Shown here: piece after piece, positions 17,349 through 26,226 of the stretch | Layout: every line of letters begins with the position of its first letter | Position numbering within the stretch: the first letter of the stretch is position 1 | Assembly (NCBI GenBank): GCA_963770485.1 | Contig: CAVYPX010000001.1 | Location: forward strand, 42,288 to 106,287 | DNA length: 64,000 bases | Direction of reading: 5' to 3' | Source of the DNA: CAVVEC01 sp963770485 | Lineage (GTDB): Bacteria > Acidobacteriota > Terriglobia > Terriglobales > Acidobacteriaceae | Program-made: the position numbers and the translations under genes | Notes under the pieces: model-generated | Seen by the model: only the letters and a program-made list of their open reading frames with translations | Told to the model about the DNA's origin: nothing | The model's database searches: none

Positions 17349-18797
17349 ATGACTTCACGCAAAATCTTTCTCGACGCAATTCTAATGACGGTTCTGGCTG
17401 GTCTGGTTGCGTTCGGCAGACCAGCTCAAGCTGCCGCGACGTCGGATAAAATCTCTCCCCGCGTGGTGGCCGAGACCGCTAACGGTGGCACGACCGAAGC
17501 CCTGATCGTGCTCACCGAGCAGGCCGACTTGAGCCCGGCTTCCAACCTGCAAAGCAAGTTGGAAAAGAGGCAGTTTGTTGTGAACACCCTGCGGGCGGTC
17601 GCGGACCGGACTCAAGGCCAAATCATTCACTTCCTCCAGCGACACAGAATCCGTTATCGAACGTTCTTCATCGTCAACATGATTCAAGTGACCGGCGACC
17701 GGGCTTTGATGGAGGATCTGGCAGCCCGCGCCGACGTGGCCCACATCGATGCCAACCCCTACGTCCGAACCAGCCTGCCCGTGGCAACCCACGTCGACTC
17801 TGGCCCCCATACCAACACGGTGGAATGGAATATTGAGCAAGTGCATGCTCCAGAAGTCTGGGCTCTGGGCTTTAAGGGCAAGGGTCTGGTGGTCGCGGGC
17901 GCCGATACCGGCGTGCAGTGGGACCATCCTGCTCTCAAACTGCACTACCGCGGATGGAAGGGGAACAAGGCCAATCACAATTACAACTGGCACGACGCCG
18001 TGGACAACACCCAGGTGCCCTTCGACCCGTACGGTCATGGCACGTTTACGGTGAGCGAGATGGTCGGCGACGACGGCCAGGGCAACCAGATCGGCGTGGC
18101 CCCTGGGGCGAAATGGATCGCCTGCCGCAACATGGACGCCAATGGCACGGGCTCTCCGTCGCGCTATACCGAGTGCTTTGAATATTTGATCGCGCCCTAC
18201 CCTTATAACCATCCCAAGAAGGGAAACCCGGCCTTGGCGGCAGATTCGATCAATAACTCCTGGATCTGCCCCTCCAGCGAAGGCTGCTCGACCGAAACTC
18301 TGCTGAAGGTGGTCAACGCCGTGCGTGCGGCGGGCATCTTCCCGGCCATGGCCGCCGGCAATTCCGGTCCGAACTGTTCGACGGTGGACACTCCGCCTGC
18401 CATTTACCGCAGTGCCGTGAGCGTAGGGGCGCTCGACTCTACCAATACCATCGCTGGTTTCAGCAGCCGCGGCCCGGTGACGGCAGACGGCAGCAACCGC
18501 CTGAAGCCCAATCTGTCCGCGCCCGGGGTGAACGTTCGTGGCGCGTACCCAACCAATCAGTATGGGTACTCGGATGGAACTTCGATGGCCGCTCCGCACC
18601 TGGGCGGTGGCGTTGCCCTTTTATGGCAGGCCAAGCCCAGTCTCGACGGGAACGTCAGCAAGACGGAGTCAACGATCATTCACTCTACGCAGCAGCTGCA
18701 GACCACCGAGACCTGTGGCGGCACTGAGGGGAAGATTCCCAACGACACTTACGGCTGGGGCCTACTCGATCTGCTGAAGGCGGTACAAGCGAATTAG
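17349..18797 (+). CDS. secreted S8 (subtilisin-type) serine peptidase
   Basis: ATG 17349 is chosen because it opens a good signal peptide (FLDAILMTVLAGLVAFGRPAQAA); the frame extends to 17307. The 482-residue protein has an I9-like propeptide (TEALIVLTEQADLSP and later HIDANPYVRTS) and then the peptidase unit. The catalytic triad is visible: Asp186 in VVAGADTGVQWDHP, His230 in PYGHGTF and Ser412 in GTSMAAPHLGGG. The oxyanion Asn338 is in AAGNSGPNC. All triad residues are intact. An extracellular protease role is strongly supported. Confidence 0.93.
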   Translation: MTSRKIFLDAILMTVLAGLVAFGRPAQAAATSDKISPRVVAETANGGTTEALIVLTEQADLSPASNLQSKLEKRQFVVNTLRAVADRTQGQIIHFLQRHRIRYRTFFIVNMIQVTGDRALMEDLAARADVAHIDANPYVRTSLPVATHVDSGPHTNTVEWNIEQVHAPEVWALGFKGKGLVVAGADTGVQWDHPALKLHYRGWKGNKANHNYNWHDAVDNTQVPFDPYGHGTFTVSEMVGDDGQGNQIGVAPGAKWIACRNMDANGTGSPSRYTECFEYLIAPYPYNHPKKGNPALAADSINNSWICPSSEGCSTETLLKVVNAVRAAGIFPAMAAGNSGPNCSTVDTPPAIYRSAVSVGALDSTNTIAGFSSRGPVTADGSNRLKPNLSAPGVNVRGAYPTNQYGYSDGTSMAAPHLGGGVALLWQAKPSLDGNVSKTESTIIHSTQQLQTTETCGGTEGKIPNDTYGWGLLDLLKAVQAN

Positions 18798-18812
18798 CTT
18801 TTGGGGTCGAAT

Positions 18813-18848
18813 ACCGGTCGTGCCGGTGATCTTCACGACACGACCGGT
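18813..18848. terminator. hairpin between convergent genes
   Basis: ACCGGTCGTG (18813-18822) and CACGACCGGT (18839-18848) form a perfect 10-bp stem in the 82-base gap between the subtilisin gene and the minus-strand ferredoxin gene. No long T-run follows on either strand, so it is a candidate bidirectional terminator only. Confidence 0.5.
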
Positions 18849-18879
18849 TCTTACGTTCGGTGCTGGAAAGTTGGAGATT

Positions 18880-19275
18880 CTACTTTTCCGCCGAAGGCGC
18901 TTTCAGAGTTGAAGCCGGCCGCGGCTTGTGCTCGCAGCTCGCCGTGTTGATGCAGGAATCCCGCAGCATCAGCCGCTCCACGGGCCTGCCCCCGATGATG
19001 TGAGATTCGATAATCTCGTCGACGTCCGCCAGGGTCACCCCGCCGTACCACACCGCGTCCGGATAGACCACGAGGTTCGGGCCATGTTCGCACTGGTCGA
19101 GGCATCCGGACTGATTGGCCCTTACTCTTCCTTTCAGTCCGCGTTCCGCCAGCTTCTGCTTGAACAGCTTCTGCAGCTCGGCCTTCGCCGCAGGATCACA
19201 GCAGCCGCGCGGATGTCCCGGTGGCCGCTGGTTGCCGCAAATGAAAATGTGCTTCTCGAACTTGGGCATCCCCAC
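18880..19275 (-). CDS. thioredoxin-like 2Fe-2S ferredoxin
   Basis: A 131-residue ferredoxin of the thioredoxin-fold (Shethna/NuoE-like) type. The conserved cysteines are visible: HIFICGNQRP (first Cys, about 13), HPRGCCD (about 25-26), then QSGCLDQCEHGPNLVVYP with the last two. A glutamine- and proline-rich loop between the first two is typical. It would act as an electron carrier in the cytoplasm. The C-terminal extension (CINTASCEHKPRPAS) adds two more cysteines. The start could also be Met3 (19269). It is transcribed opposite to the subtilisin gene, whose 3' end faces its own. Confidence 0.88.
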   Translation of the reverse strand: MGMPKFEKHIFICGNQRPPGHPRGCCDPAAKAELQKLFKQKLAERGLKGRVRANQSGCLDQCEHGPNLVVYPDAVWYGGVTLADVDEIIESHIIGGRPVERLMLRDSCINTASCEHKPRPASTLKAPSAEK

Positions 19276-19319
19276 AAATGTACAGGATTTTCGCAGCGTT
19301 TGAGCGAGCCAACGTGTGG

Positions 19320-19341
19320 GGACGGCCGCCCTCGGCCGTCC
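19320..19341. repeat. 9-bp perfect hairpin (GGACGGCCG/CGGCCGTCC)
   Basis: GGACGGCCG (19320-19328), a 4-base loop CCCT, and CGGCCGTCC (19333-19341). It lies between the 83-residue ORF and the ferredoxin gene. It looks like a dispersed GC-rich hairpin rather than a classical terminator because no T-run follows. Confidence 0.6.
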
Positions 19342-19379
19342 GGCTGGGCGTAGCTCAGCAGGGGCACATCAACCTGGAA

Positions 19380-19631
19380 TCAATCTTTCAGCGGCACCAT
19401 GGTCCGGTCGCCCTGGCAGAAGGTGGCCACGTGCTGCAAGCCGCCCTGCGGCTGTTTCACCAGCATCACTGGACCATAGCAGAACACGGCATGACCGCTT
19501 TCTGCCATATACCATTTACCGCCCGTGTGGGCAGAATGCGCCAGAGGAAGATCGACTGGGGCGCGCAGCGGCGGCGCGACGCGGGAACCGGGAAGAGACA
19601 ACGCCAACAGTAGTGTTGCCAGGATTTTCAT
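19380..19631 (-). CDS. small exported protein, uncertain
   Basis: An 83-residue ORF with a plausible signal peptide (MKILATLLLALSLPGSRVA) and an AGGT ribosome-binding stretch about 10 bases before the ATG. The rest contains HSAHTGGKWYMAESGHAVFC and two cysteines. No family was recognised. It lies between the Gln/Ala-rich membrane protein gene and the ferredoxin gene on the same strand, which supports expression. The evidence is moderate because a longer overlapping ORF exists on the other strand. Confidence 0.45.
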   Translation of the reverse strand: MKILATLLLALSLPGSRVAPPLRAPVDLPLAHSAHTGGKWYMAESGHAVFCYGPVMLVKQPQGGLQHVATFCQGDRTMVPLKD

Positions 19632-19663
19632 ATCTTTTACCTGGCCCAGAGTTCAGAAACATC

Positions 19664-20122
19664 TCAGAGGATATTCGCAGTCCTGCGCTCATCCATAATG
19701 TCGGCAACCCCGGACGGCGGTCTTCGTGGCACCGCTTTTCGGAGCTTGCCTGCACTATGGTTGCTCTTGGCGTTGCCTCGCGTTGTATCTTTGTCCTGGG
19801 TCAACGGAGTTTGGGTCAACGGAGCCTGGGTCGACGGAGTTTGGGTCGAAGGAATCCGGCTTGACGGAATCTGGGTTGACGGAGTCTGCGCCTGGGAGTG
19901 AGCTTTCGCCTGAGCCTGGGCCTGGGCTTCGGCGTGCTGCTTCTGAATGGCTTTGCCTTTCATTTGGGTCAACTGGGTGCTGTCGTCAAACAGAGACCGG
20001 ATCAGGTTCCGTTGCGAGTCAATCGTTCGTCCTTGTTCTACCACCAGCAGGGCCATCAGCCCGTAGGAGATGAGGAACAACACAATCAGAACCGGAAGCA
20101 ACGAAGTCTTCGGTTTCGGCAT
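19664..20122 (-). CDS. membrane-anchored protein with pentapeptide low-complexity tail
   Basis: From ATG 20122 the 152-residue product starts MPKPKTSLLPVLIVLFLISYGLMALLVVEQ, one N-terminal transmembrane helix, then a short helical segment (TIDSQRNLIRSLFDD). An Ala/Gln-rich stretch follows, then repeats of the form STQ-x-P (STQIPSSRIPSTQTPSTQAP). The frame continues upstream to 20308 but without a signal. The repeats correspond to a 15-bp DNA minisatellite (19798-19887). The anchored, flexible tail suggests a spacer or scaffold; the function is unknown. Confidence 0.65.
   Translation of the reverse strand: MPKPKTSLLPVLIVLFLISYGLMALLVVEQGRTIDSQRNLIRSLFDDSTQLTQMKGKAIQKQHAEAQAQAQAKAHSQAQTPSTQIPSSRIPSTQTPSTQAPLTQTPLTQDKDTTRGNAKSNHSAGKLRKAVPRRPPSGVADIMDERRTANIL
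19798..19887. repeat. 15-bp minisatellite, six units
   Basis: Six consecutive 15-base units (GGGTCAACGGAGTTT and variants such as GGGTCGACGGAGTTT and GGCTTGACGGAATCT) lie inside the gene at 19664-20122. On the minus strand they encode a pentapeptide repeat (T/S-Q-x-P-S/L). Because 15 is divisible by 3, copy-number change would keep the frame. Confidence 0.85.
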
Positions 20123-20415
20123 TACGGCCGCGTTGTCTGACGTCCAATTCAGCAATTGACACCCCAATCTGCGCCCCAGAAGCAGCGGACATACAGGCAA
20201 ATGCAGCTTGCACGCCATCGGACAAGGTTCGTCCAAGCCATTCCAAAAAAGCGACTTAGCCTGGATTCGCCGGACGGCGCCGGGGTTGGCAGGTGCAACT
20301 CCCTGCACTTTATAGGTAAGCGGAATTCGTTACGGACGTGACTTGGAGGGTCGGAAGGCATCCGCGGAAGTGGGTTTGATGAGACTGGAGGCCCATTTCG
20401 ACGCGACTCCGGCTG
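20123..20415. other. intergenic, nothing recognised
   Basis: About 290 bases between the acyl-CoA dehydrogenase 3' end (20416) and the start of the membrane-anchored gene, both on the minus strand. No motif, repeat or clear terminator was recognised. The promoter for the downstream gene must be here if it is not read from the dehydrogenase gene. Confidence 0.35.
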
Positions 20416-21594
20416 CTACTTCCCGCCCATCACCAGCTTGGCAATTGTTGCCAACTGCATGTTCGACGTGCCCTCGTAAATCTTGCCAATCTTCGAATCG
20501 CGCCAATACTTCTCGACTGGATAATCTCTGGTGAAGCCATAACCACCGTAGATCTCGATGGCCAGCGACGTAACCCGCTCCGCCACCTGCGAGCTGAACA
20601 GCTTGGCCATGGCAGCTTCCTTGACGAACGGAATGCCGGCATCTTTCATGCGGGCGGCGTTGTAGACCATCAAGCGGGCCGCTTCGACATCGGTCGCCAT
20701 CTGCGCGATCTGGAACTGGATTCCCTGGAAATCGCCGATCGGCTTGCCGAACTGCTTGCGTTCCTGGGCATATTTCGCGGCATATTCCCACGCGCCGCGC
20801 GCCACTCCGACCATCTGTGCGCCGATCCCGATGCGGCCTTCATTCAGCGTCTCAATGGCGATCCTGTAGCCCTTGCCCACTTCGCCCAGCACGTTCGCCT
20901 TGGGCACGCAGCAATCCTCCAGAATCAGCTCACAGGTGGAGGAGGCGCGGATGCCCAGCTTGTCTTCTTTCTTGCCCACGGTGAATCCGAGAAATTCTTT
21001 CTCCACGATGAAAGCCGTGATTCCTTTGTAGCCCGCCCCCGGATCGAGCGTGGCAAACAAAATAAAGACGCCGGCCTCTTTGCCGTTGGTGATCCACAGC
21101 TTGCGGCCGTTAAGGACGTAGTCGCCGCCCTTCAATTCGGCTTTCGTCTGCAGCGCGAAGGCGTCCGAGCCCGAACTGGCTTCGCTGAGCGCGTAGGCGC
21201 CGCAGGTGTCGGCAACCATGCGGGGCAGGTAACGCTTCTTCTGCTCGTCGTTGGTCCAGCGCAGCAGCGCATTATTGACCAGGGTGTTCTGCACATCCAC
21301 GATCACGCCGGCGGAAGCGTCCACGCGCGAAAGTTCCTCGACGGCGAGAATCGCCTCAAAGAATTTGCCGCCAGCGCCGCCGTATTGCTCCGGGATTTCG
21401 ATTCCCATGATCCCGAGCTGGAAGAACTGATGGATGAGGTCCTTCTCGAAAACGCCTTTTTCGTCCATCTCCTTGACCAGGGGACGAATTTTCTCCTCGG
21501 CAAACTGGCGGATGTTGTCGCGGAAGAGGATTTCGTCTTCCGTCAGGCTGGTCAGGGCCGCGGGGGATGGAGCTTGCAACATAGTCTCGGGCAT
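20416..21594 (-). CDS. acyl-CoA dehydrogenase
   Basis: A 392-residue flavoprotein that oxidises acyl-CoA to enoyl-CoA in beta-oxidation or branched-chain amino-acid breakdown. Features in order: an N-terminal helical domain (ILFRDNIRQFAEEKIRPLV), the FAD/substrate motif YALSEASSGSD, then GIRASSTCELILEDCCVP. The C-terminal FAD-binding segment is EIYGGYGFTRDYPVEKYWRD, and the catalytic Glu is in IYEGTSNMQLATIAKLVM. The length and the C-terminal Glu position match short/medium-chain enzymes. Met5 is a possible alternative start. No electron-transfer flavoprotein genes are adjacent. Confidence 0.93.
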   Translation of the reverse strand: MPETMLQAPSPAALTSLTEDEILFRDNIRQFAEEKIRPLVKEMDEKGVFEKDLIHQFFQLGIMGIEIPEQYGGAGGKFFEAILAVEELSRVDASAGVIVDVQNTLVNNALLRWTNDEQKKRYLPRMVADTCGAYALSEASSGSDAFALQTKAELKGGDYVLNGRKLWITNGKEAGVFILFATLDPGAGYKGITAFIVEKEFLGFTVGKKEDKLGIRASSTCELILEDCCVPKANVLGEVGKGYRIAIETLNEGRIGIGAQMVGVARGAWEYAAKYAQERKQFGKPIGDFQGIQFQIAQMATDVEAARLMVYNAARMKDAGIPFVKEAAMAKLFSSQVAERVTSLAIEIYGGYGFTRDYPVEKYWRDSKIGKIYEGTSNMQLATIAKLVMGGK

Positions 21595-21784
21595 AGGAGT
21601 ACCTCAGCAGAAGAATGGCGAACTCGAAATTCTAGCACTGATGTGGGTTGCAGAACGACTGTGGGGTGAATCGCGCCGGATCCCTCGCCCCGCTGGTGAA
21701 AGCGCGGGGCATCGGGATGACGCCCTTTAGAACGAGAGCTAAACTGACCCTTTACCGACGGGTTTGTAGTGCAGTTTGGATTGT

Positions 21785-21849
21785 TCACCACAGAGACACG
21801 GAGGAAATCCGAAAAAGGTTGCCTCTGTGTCTCGGTGACTCTGTGGTGA
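21785..21849. repeat. inverted repeat TCACCACAGAG...CTCTGTGGTGA
   Basis: Exact 11-bp arms at 21785-21795 and 21839-21849, with inner ACACGGAGG / CCTCTGTGT arms lengthening the stem. It lies just 3' of the MerR-TPR gene. A related CTCTGTGACTCTGTGTCTCTGTGG segment is at 8833-8858, so this is a dispersed hairpin family. Confidence 0.7.
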
Positions 21850-21864
21850 GTGCGCTTGAAGAAC

Positions 21865-22752
21865 TCAATCGCGGGTGTGCACCAGCTTGAGCCCGTCGGC
21901 CTGCAGAATTCGCTTCATCTGGTTGCGGGCGTGCACCGACCATGGTCCGCTCGTGTCGAGTTTCACGTACGCCCGCCAGTGCTTCAAAGCCTTGCGCGGT
22001 TCCTTGATCTTCTCGTAGGCCAAAGCCACGTTGTAATGAGCGTCGCCGTAGGTAGGAGCGAGTTGCAGAGCCGTGTTGTATGCCTGGATTGCTTCGCTGA
22101 CGCGCCCGGTCTCATCCAACACGTTGCCCAGATCGAAGTAGGCCAGGGCATAGCGCGGGTCAATGGCAATCGCGGTCCGGTAATGTTTCTCGGACAGTGC
22201 GTACTCCTGCCGGTTGTAATACAGCGTACCCAGGTTGATGTTTGCGGCGGCATGCTCGGGATCCAATTCCAGCACCCTTTGATAAACTGCGATCGCCTGA
22301 GCCTGGCTATTGGGATCTTCCTCAAGCGTGATTCCCTGGGCAAACAGCTCGGCCACATCCTTGGGGACGGTTTGCGGTTTCGCAATCGGGACGGAAGTGC
22401 TGGTGACCACGTTTTCCCGGGACGCGAAATCGAACATGAACTGGCCGGCAATGGGCTCGAGCACCTTGCCTCCGTGGCGGAAAGCCACGCGGTGTCCGGT
22501 CGTGAAGGCTCCCGCTTCAAGCAGCGGATTCTCCATTCCAGCCGCTTGCTTCTGCATAGCGTCGAGGGATTGCCGGATCACCGCCGGGCGCACCTTTTGC
22601 GCGCACAGGTCGCGGACCTTTTTGATTTGCAGGAGATCAAAAAACGAATAGCTTTCGGCGGCGGCCACCAGCCCGGCTTTTTCCCAGGCTGCCAACTGAC
22701 GCGCCGTGAGCCGTAGGATGCGGAGCAGCTCTGCTCGACTGTATCGGTACAC
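21865..22752 (-). CDS. MerR-type HTH / tetratricopeptide repeat fusion protein
   Basis: A 295-residue protein. The first 65 residues look like a MerR-family winged helix (RAELLRILRLTARQLAAWEKAGLV, then YSFFDLLQIKKVRDLCAQKV). Residues about 130-275 form three to four TPR units (AAANINLGTLYYNRQEYALSE, ALAYFDLGNVLDETGRVSEA, GDAHYNVALAYEKIKEPRKA). The middle holds a beta segment ending GQFMFDF. The combination suggests a transcription factor whose TPR part binds a partner protein; it lacks the coiled coil and metal-binding C-terminus of classical MerR. Its promoter region is shared with the divergent phoU-like gene. Confidence 0.85.
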   Translation of the reverse strand: MYRYSRAELLRILRLTARQLAAWEKAGLVAAAESYSFFDLLQIKKVRDLCAQKVRPAVIRQSLDAMQKQAAGMENPLLEAGAFTTGHRVAFRHGGKVLEPIAGQFMFDFASRENVVTSTSVPIAKPQTVPKDVAELFAQGITLEEDPNSQAQAIAVYQRVLELDPEHAAANINLGTLYYNRQEYALSEKHYRTAIAIDPRYALAYFDLGNVLDETGRVSEAIQAYNTALQLAPTYGDAHYNVALAYEKIKEPRKALKHWRAYVKLDTSGPWSVHARNQMKRILQADGLKLVHTRD

Positions 22753-23111
22753 GGTGGTAAAGATCGTTCAGCGCAAATTATGCGCAAGGGGAGGCTGTGT
22801 TTGCAAGTGGAAATAAGCCTCGAAAGGAATCCAAAACAGCAACTTGCATCGTGAGTGGTGCAAATTTGCGGATAAAATTGGCCATTCCAGCCTCGGCAAA
22901 CTGGACTGAGCCGATTCCCTTGCCCGCAACCGGACCTGGTCACGAACTTTTAATCTCTTTCAAGCGGAATTTTCCTGCTCTCCGGCGCTATCATTTAGCG
23001 TTCCTCCGGTACTGTAAAGCAATCATCGGTGTAGGCGCGGGCGTCCCCTCGACTTCGCTCGGGGCTTCGGCAAAGCGGGGCAGGCTCTCGCCGTGCAAGG
23101 GTTAAAAGAAC
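22753..23111. promoter_or_regulatory. divergent promoter region, MerR-TPR and PhoU-like genes
   Basis: About 360 bases separate two divergent starts. It contains AT-rich segments (for example AATTATGCGCAA, GCGGATAAAATTGG) suited to promoters, and near 23040-23085 a GC-rich CCCCTCGACTTCGCTCGGGG hairpin. No exact promoter was assigned. Confidence 0.4.
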
Positions 23112-23795
23112 ATGAGACGCAAAGCTGTCCAAGACCTGGAGTCGACCAAAGAAATGACTGCCCTGGTGCAGCAGGCCTGCCTGGTCGCCAAAGACGCCGC
23201 CTTCAACCTTCGCGACTTTCTCGAAAATTCCTCCAACATGGCTTTCATCGCCGTGCAGGACTGCGAGAAAGAACTGGACCGCGCCGAGCGCAAGATCGAC
23301 GACGGGATCACCAGCGCCATTACCCAGGTCAGTGAAGCCGAGGCGCGCGAGCTGCTGGCCTGCCTGAAATTCATCATTGACCTGGAACGCATCGGCGACT
23401 TGACCTGGTCGGTCACCCAGCGCCTGCAGCACTTGACCTCGCGGCTGTTGCGTGATGACCGCCGTGACTTGATCGCGATGGCTGAGATTCTGGAAAAAAT
23501 GCTGGAAACCGTGCATCGAGGATTCCTGCAGCGTGACCTGGAATCCGCCAACTGGGTGTTGAAGACCGATCCGCAAATTGACCAGGTCTGCCATGAAGTG
23601 TTTCGGCGCCATTTGGGAAGCAAAGATCGCAGCCGCGATTACAGCACCAGCCTCCTGCTGATGGCGCAGGCTTTCGAGCGCGCCGGGGATCATGCCAAGA
23701 ATCTGGGTGAAGAACTGGTCCACCTGGTGGAAGGCCGCAGCGTCCGCCACGAACCTAAGCGATCGCGCAGTTCACGGCAGGCGCAGGGCGCGTAG
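23112..23795 (+). CDS. PhoU-like protein
   Basis: A 227-residue all-helical protein with the two PhoU signature segments: DLERIGDLTWSV in the first half and FERAGDHAKNLGEEL in the second. These acidic ExxxD-type motifs bind metal clusters in PhoU three-helix bundles. PhoU proteins act in the cytoplasm on Pst phosphate uptake and the PhoR kinase, but no pst, phoB or phoR gene is nearby. It may instead serve a Pit-type or Na/Pi transporter. The basic C-terminal tail (HEPKRSRSSRQAQ) is unusual. The start is ATG 23112. Confidence 0.85.
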   Translation: MRRKAVQDLESTKEMTALVQQACLVAKDAAFNLRDFLENSSNMAFIAVQDCEKELDRAERKIDDGITSAITQVSEAEARELLACLKFIIDLERIGDLTWSVTQRLQHLTSRLLRDDRRDLIAMAEILEKMLETVHRGFLQRDLESANWVLKTDPQIDQVCHEVFRRHLGSKDRSRDYSTSLLLMAQAFERAGDHAKNLGEELVHLVEGRSVRHEPKRSRSSRQAQGA

Positions 23796-23936
23796 CGGCC
23801 TGAGTCATTAGGTTCTAGATACTGCTGCCATCTGCAGCCCAGATCGGACTTGAGGCGATGACCCGACGCCTGGTCCTCCGAAATGACGGCGGTACGTTCT
23901 GATAACGCCAAACGCCAACTTGCTCGCCCAATCCCG

Positions 23937-25442
23937 TCACTTCACCTTCTGCACGAGAATGGCGGAGGCACCGGGATTAAAGTTGCCATCGCCGGAGTAG
24001 TTCGCGGTAATCTTGTGGTTCCCCACGCTCAGCTTCGACGTGGTGAATTTGGCTGTGCCCTTCGCCAACTTCGCCGATCCTAACTTTTTCGATCCATCCT
24101 TGAAAGTCACGGTGCCCGTGAGTGCGGCTTTGCGTTTCAGTGCCGATGTTACGGTCGTCGTGAAGGTGACAGGCTGCCCGTGATTGGAGGGATTGGGCGA
24201 GCTTTTAAGCGCGATCCGAGTGGCCGCCAAGTTCAAGAACACACTCATCGAGGCGCTGAGGTCGTTGGTCACAGCGAGATCGGCTGAACCAGCCGCTTGC
24301 CCGCTGTAGGCGCCCATGGCAATCCCAATGGGAAACTTGCCCGTATTGAAATCGGCAGGAGAACCGAAAGTGCCGTCTCCGTTGCCCAAAAGCACGCTGA
24401 TCGAGTTAGCGATGAGGTTCGCGACGACTAGATCGGCTATGCCATCACCATTCAGGTCGCCCGCTGCCACGCCGTCGGGGCCAGTGCCGGCGGGGAAATC
24501 CGTGTGGGCGCCAAAAGTGCCATCCCCCTTGCCAAGCAGAACGCTGGCCGATCCCGTATTGCCGTTGGTGTAGTTTGCCGTTACCAGGTCTATTTTGCCG
24601 TCGCCATTGAAATCACCGACGATCAAAGCCGCCGGAGCCGTCCCGGTGTCGTAATCCACATGAGTGTGGAACTTGCCGTTCCCCTCGCCGAGCAGAATGC
24701 TCACAACGCTGGCGTAGTAACCCGTCACTGCGAGGTCTGCGAAACCGTCGTTGTTGAAGTCCGCGACAGCCAAGGAATACGGCTCTACGGCTGTGACAAA
24801 AGTCTTCATCATCTGGAACGTGCCATCGCCATTGTTGAGCAACACACCGACAGTATTGTCACCTTCATTCGTGACCGCCAAATCGAGCGCTTTGTCGCCG
24901 TTGAAATCGCCCACCGCAACCCAGTGTGGATAGTTTCCCGCCCCATATTCCTTGTGCGTCTTAAACGTGCCATCCCCGTTGCCAAGAAGCACGCTCACCG
25001 CCGCGCCGGTGTCGTCCGCGACCGCGAGATCCAGATGACCGTCGCCATTCAGGTCGGCTACGACCACGGAATCAGGTCCGTCTCCTGTCGCATAGTCCGT
25101 TTTCGCTTGAAAGGTGCCATCGCCATTGCCCAGAAACACACTCACGGAGCCGGCTCCGCCACCGCTGTAGTTCACCATCACAACGTCAGTCTTGCCATCC
25201 TCGTTGAAATCCCCGACTTGAATCGATTGGGGATTGGTCCCGGTGGTGTAGTCCTTGCTGCGAAACTTCAGTTTGGGCCCGAATGCCGAAGCTTCCCAGA
25301 GCCGATTTTGCATCGAACTGCCGCTCTTAGCGGGAAAGGTATGTGAGGAAGAAAAGACGCGGGCATAAGCAAAATGGGCCGCCGCCATAGCCAGCATAAG
25401 TGCGCCGGCCACGATAAGTCCTCGAACTTGTGTTCTCACCAT
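23937..25442 (-). CDS. secreted FG-GAP/VCBS-repeat protein with C-terminal Ig-like domain
   Basis: From ATG 25442 the signal peptide is VRGLIVAGALMLAMAAAHFAYA; the frame runs upstream to 25499. The 501-residue protein has about seven repeats containing the calcium-type motif DFNGDGKIDL/DLNGDGIADL followed by VLLGNGDGTF, which build an integrin-like beta-propeller. The last 90 residues are an Ig-like bacterial domain (SNHGQPVTFTTTVTS ... GTVTFKDGSKKLGSA ... NYSGDGNFNPG). Such proteins act outside the cell, usually in adhesion or binding. No enzyme motif was seen. Confidence 0.92.
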   Translation of the reverse strand: MVRTQVRGLIVAGALMLAMAAAHFAYARVFSSSHTFPAKSGSSMQNRLWEASAFGPKLKFRSKDYTTGTNPQSIQVGDFNEDGKTDVVMVNYSGGGAGSVSVFLGNGDGTFQAKTDYATGDGPDSVVVADLNGDGHLDLAVADDTGAAVSVLLGNGDGTFKTHKEYGAGNYPHWVAVGDFNGDKALDLAVTNEGDNTVGVLLNNGDGTFQMMKTFVTAVEPYSLAVADFNNDGFADLAVTGYYASVVSILLGEGNGKFHTHVDYDTGTAPAALIVGDFNGDGKIDLVTANYTNGNTGSASVLLGKGDGTFGAHTDFPAGTGPDGVAAGDLNGDGIADLVVANLIANSISVLLGNGDGTFGSPADFNTGKFPIGIAMGAYSGQAAGSADLAVTNDLSASMSVFLNLAATRIALKSSPNPSNHGQPVTFTTTVTSALKRKAALTGTVTFKDGSKKLGSAKLAKGTAKFTTSKLSVGNHKITANYSGDGNFNPGASAILVQKVK

Positions 25443-26226
25443 TGAAGTGTCCCCAGTTCCCCGGAATTTACATTTTGAATCCCGAAGCAGCGGCATCATA
25501 CACGACTACTCTGCTTCTTGACATCAAAAACAGCGCCCAGCCTGCTTTTCGGCAGTTTCCGTCCCGGCACTAAATTACGAGTACTTTCTCAACGGTTTTG
25601 CGCAACGTACGGTTTTTCATTGTCTTTTCAGAAGTTTGAGTCGAGATCCAAATCGTGATCTGGCCTCAACCCGTACAGCGAGATCTGGCTTCCAAAAGGG
25701 TCCTGGTCTCGATGGGTCACTTGAAAGTGCTCTGTCTGCTAACCCGTCAATGCCGGGAGGGGCTAGAGAGAGGAAGCGGGTTAAATCCCCACTCTCCACA
25801 GGTCCGAGCGATCCGACAGCGGACTGTGTCCGATGGAAAAACCGCGAGGCGGTCGCGCAGGCTTGCGCGCGTGCGGTTGTTCACGCTGTGGAACGGTGGG
25901 GAAGCTAACTCCGTAGTCACGATGGCAAGAGCGGGAAGCGGCATAGCGCGGGACGAAAAATTCTTGAGACAATGGGCAGACACGCCGCGATGGCTACGAA
26001 TATGCGATGACGTACTGTTGAAATATCGCCATATCGCTCGTTGAGGGGTTTTGAGCACTATCGCCTGATTGCGGCGGTTGACTCCTGCCCATCGCAGGGG
26101 GATACTTGGATGCTGCCAGTTGGGGGAATCATGCCACGCACACCTGGGAAACCTGCCAAGTCCTATAGGTCGCTCCATCAACGGCTCGTCAACCACACAT
26201 GCCAATTCACCTCAAAGGAATCTCAA
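25443..26226. other. long non-coding gap, possible structured RNA
   Basis: About 780 bases without a defensible gene. ORFs on both strands (25617-26205) are arginine-rich overlapping shadows. The stretch 25835-25885 can fold into nested hairpins: ACCGC...GCGGT enclosing a perfect CGCGCA-GGCT-TGCGCG stem. Between 25720 and 25795 there are tRNA-like patches (GCTAACCC, GGGTTAAATCCC) but no matching acceptor arm. This may be a structured RNA or decayed DNA. The GH18-like gene promoter must lie at its right end. Confidence 0.35.

Noticed and set aside
25680..25800. Degenerate tRNA-Ser-like segment (GCTAA, GGTTAAATCCCC)
   Set aside because: Anticodon stem does not pair and no matching acceptor arm could be found; treated as chance or decay.
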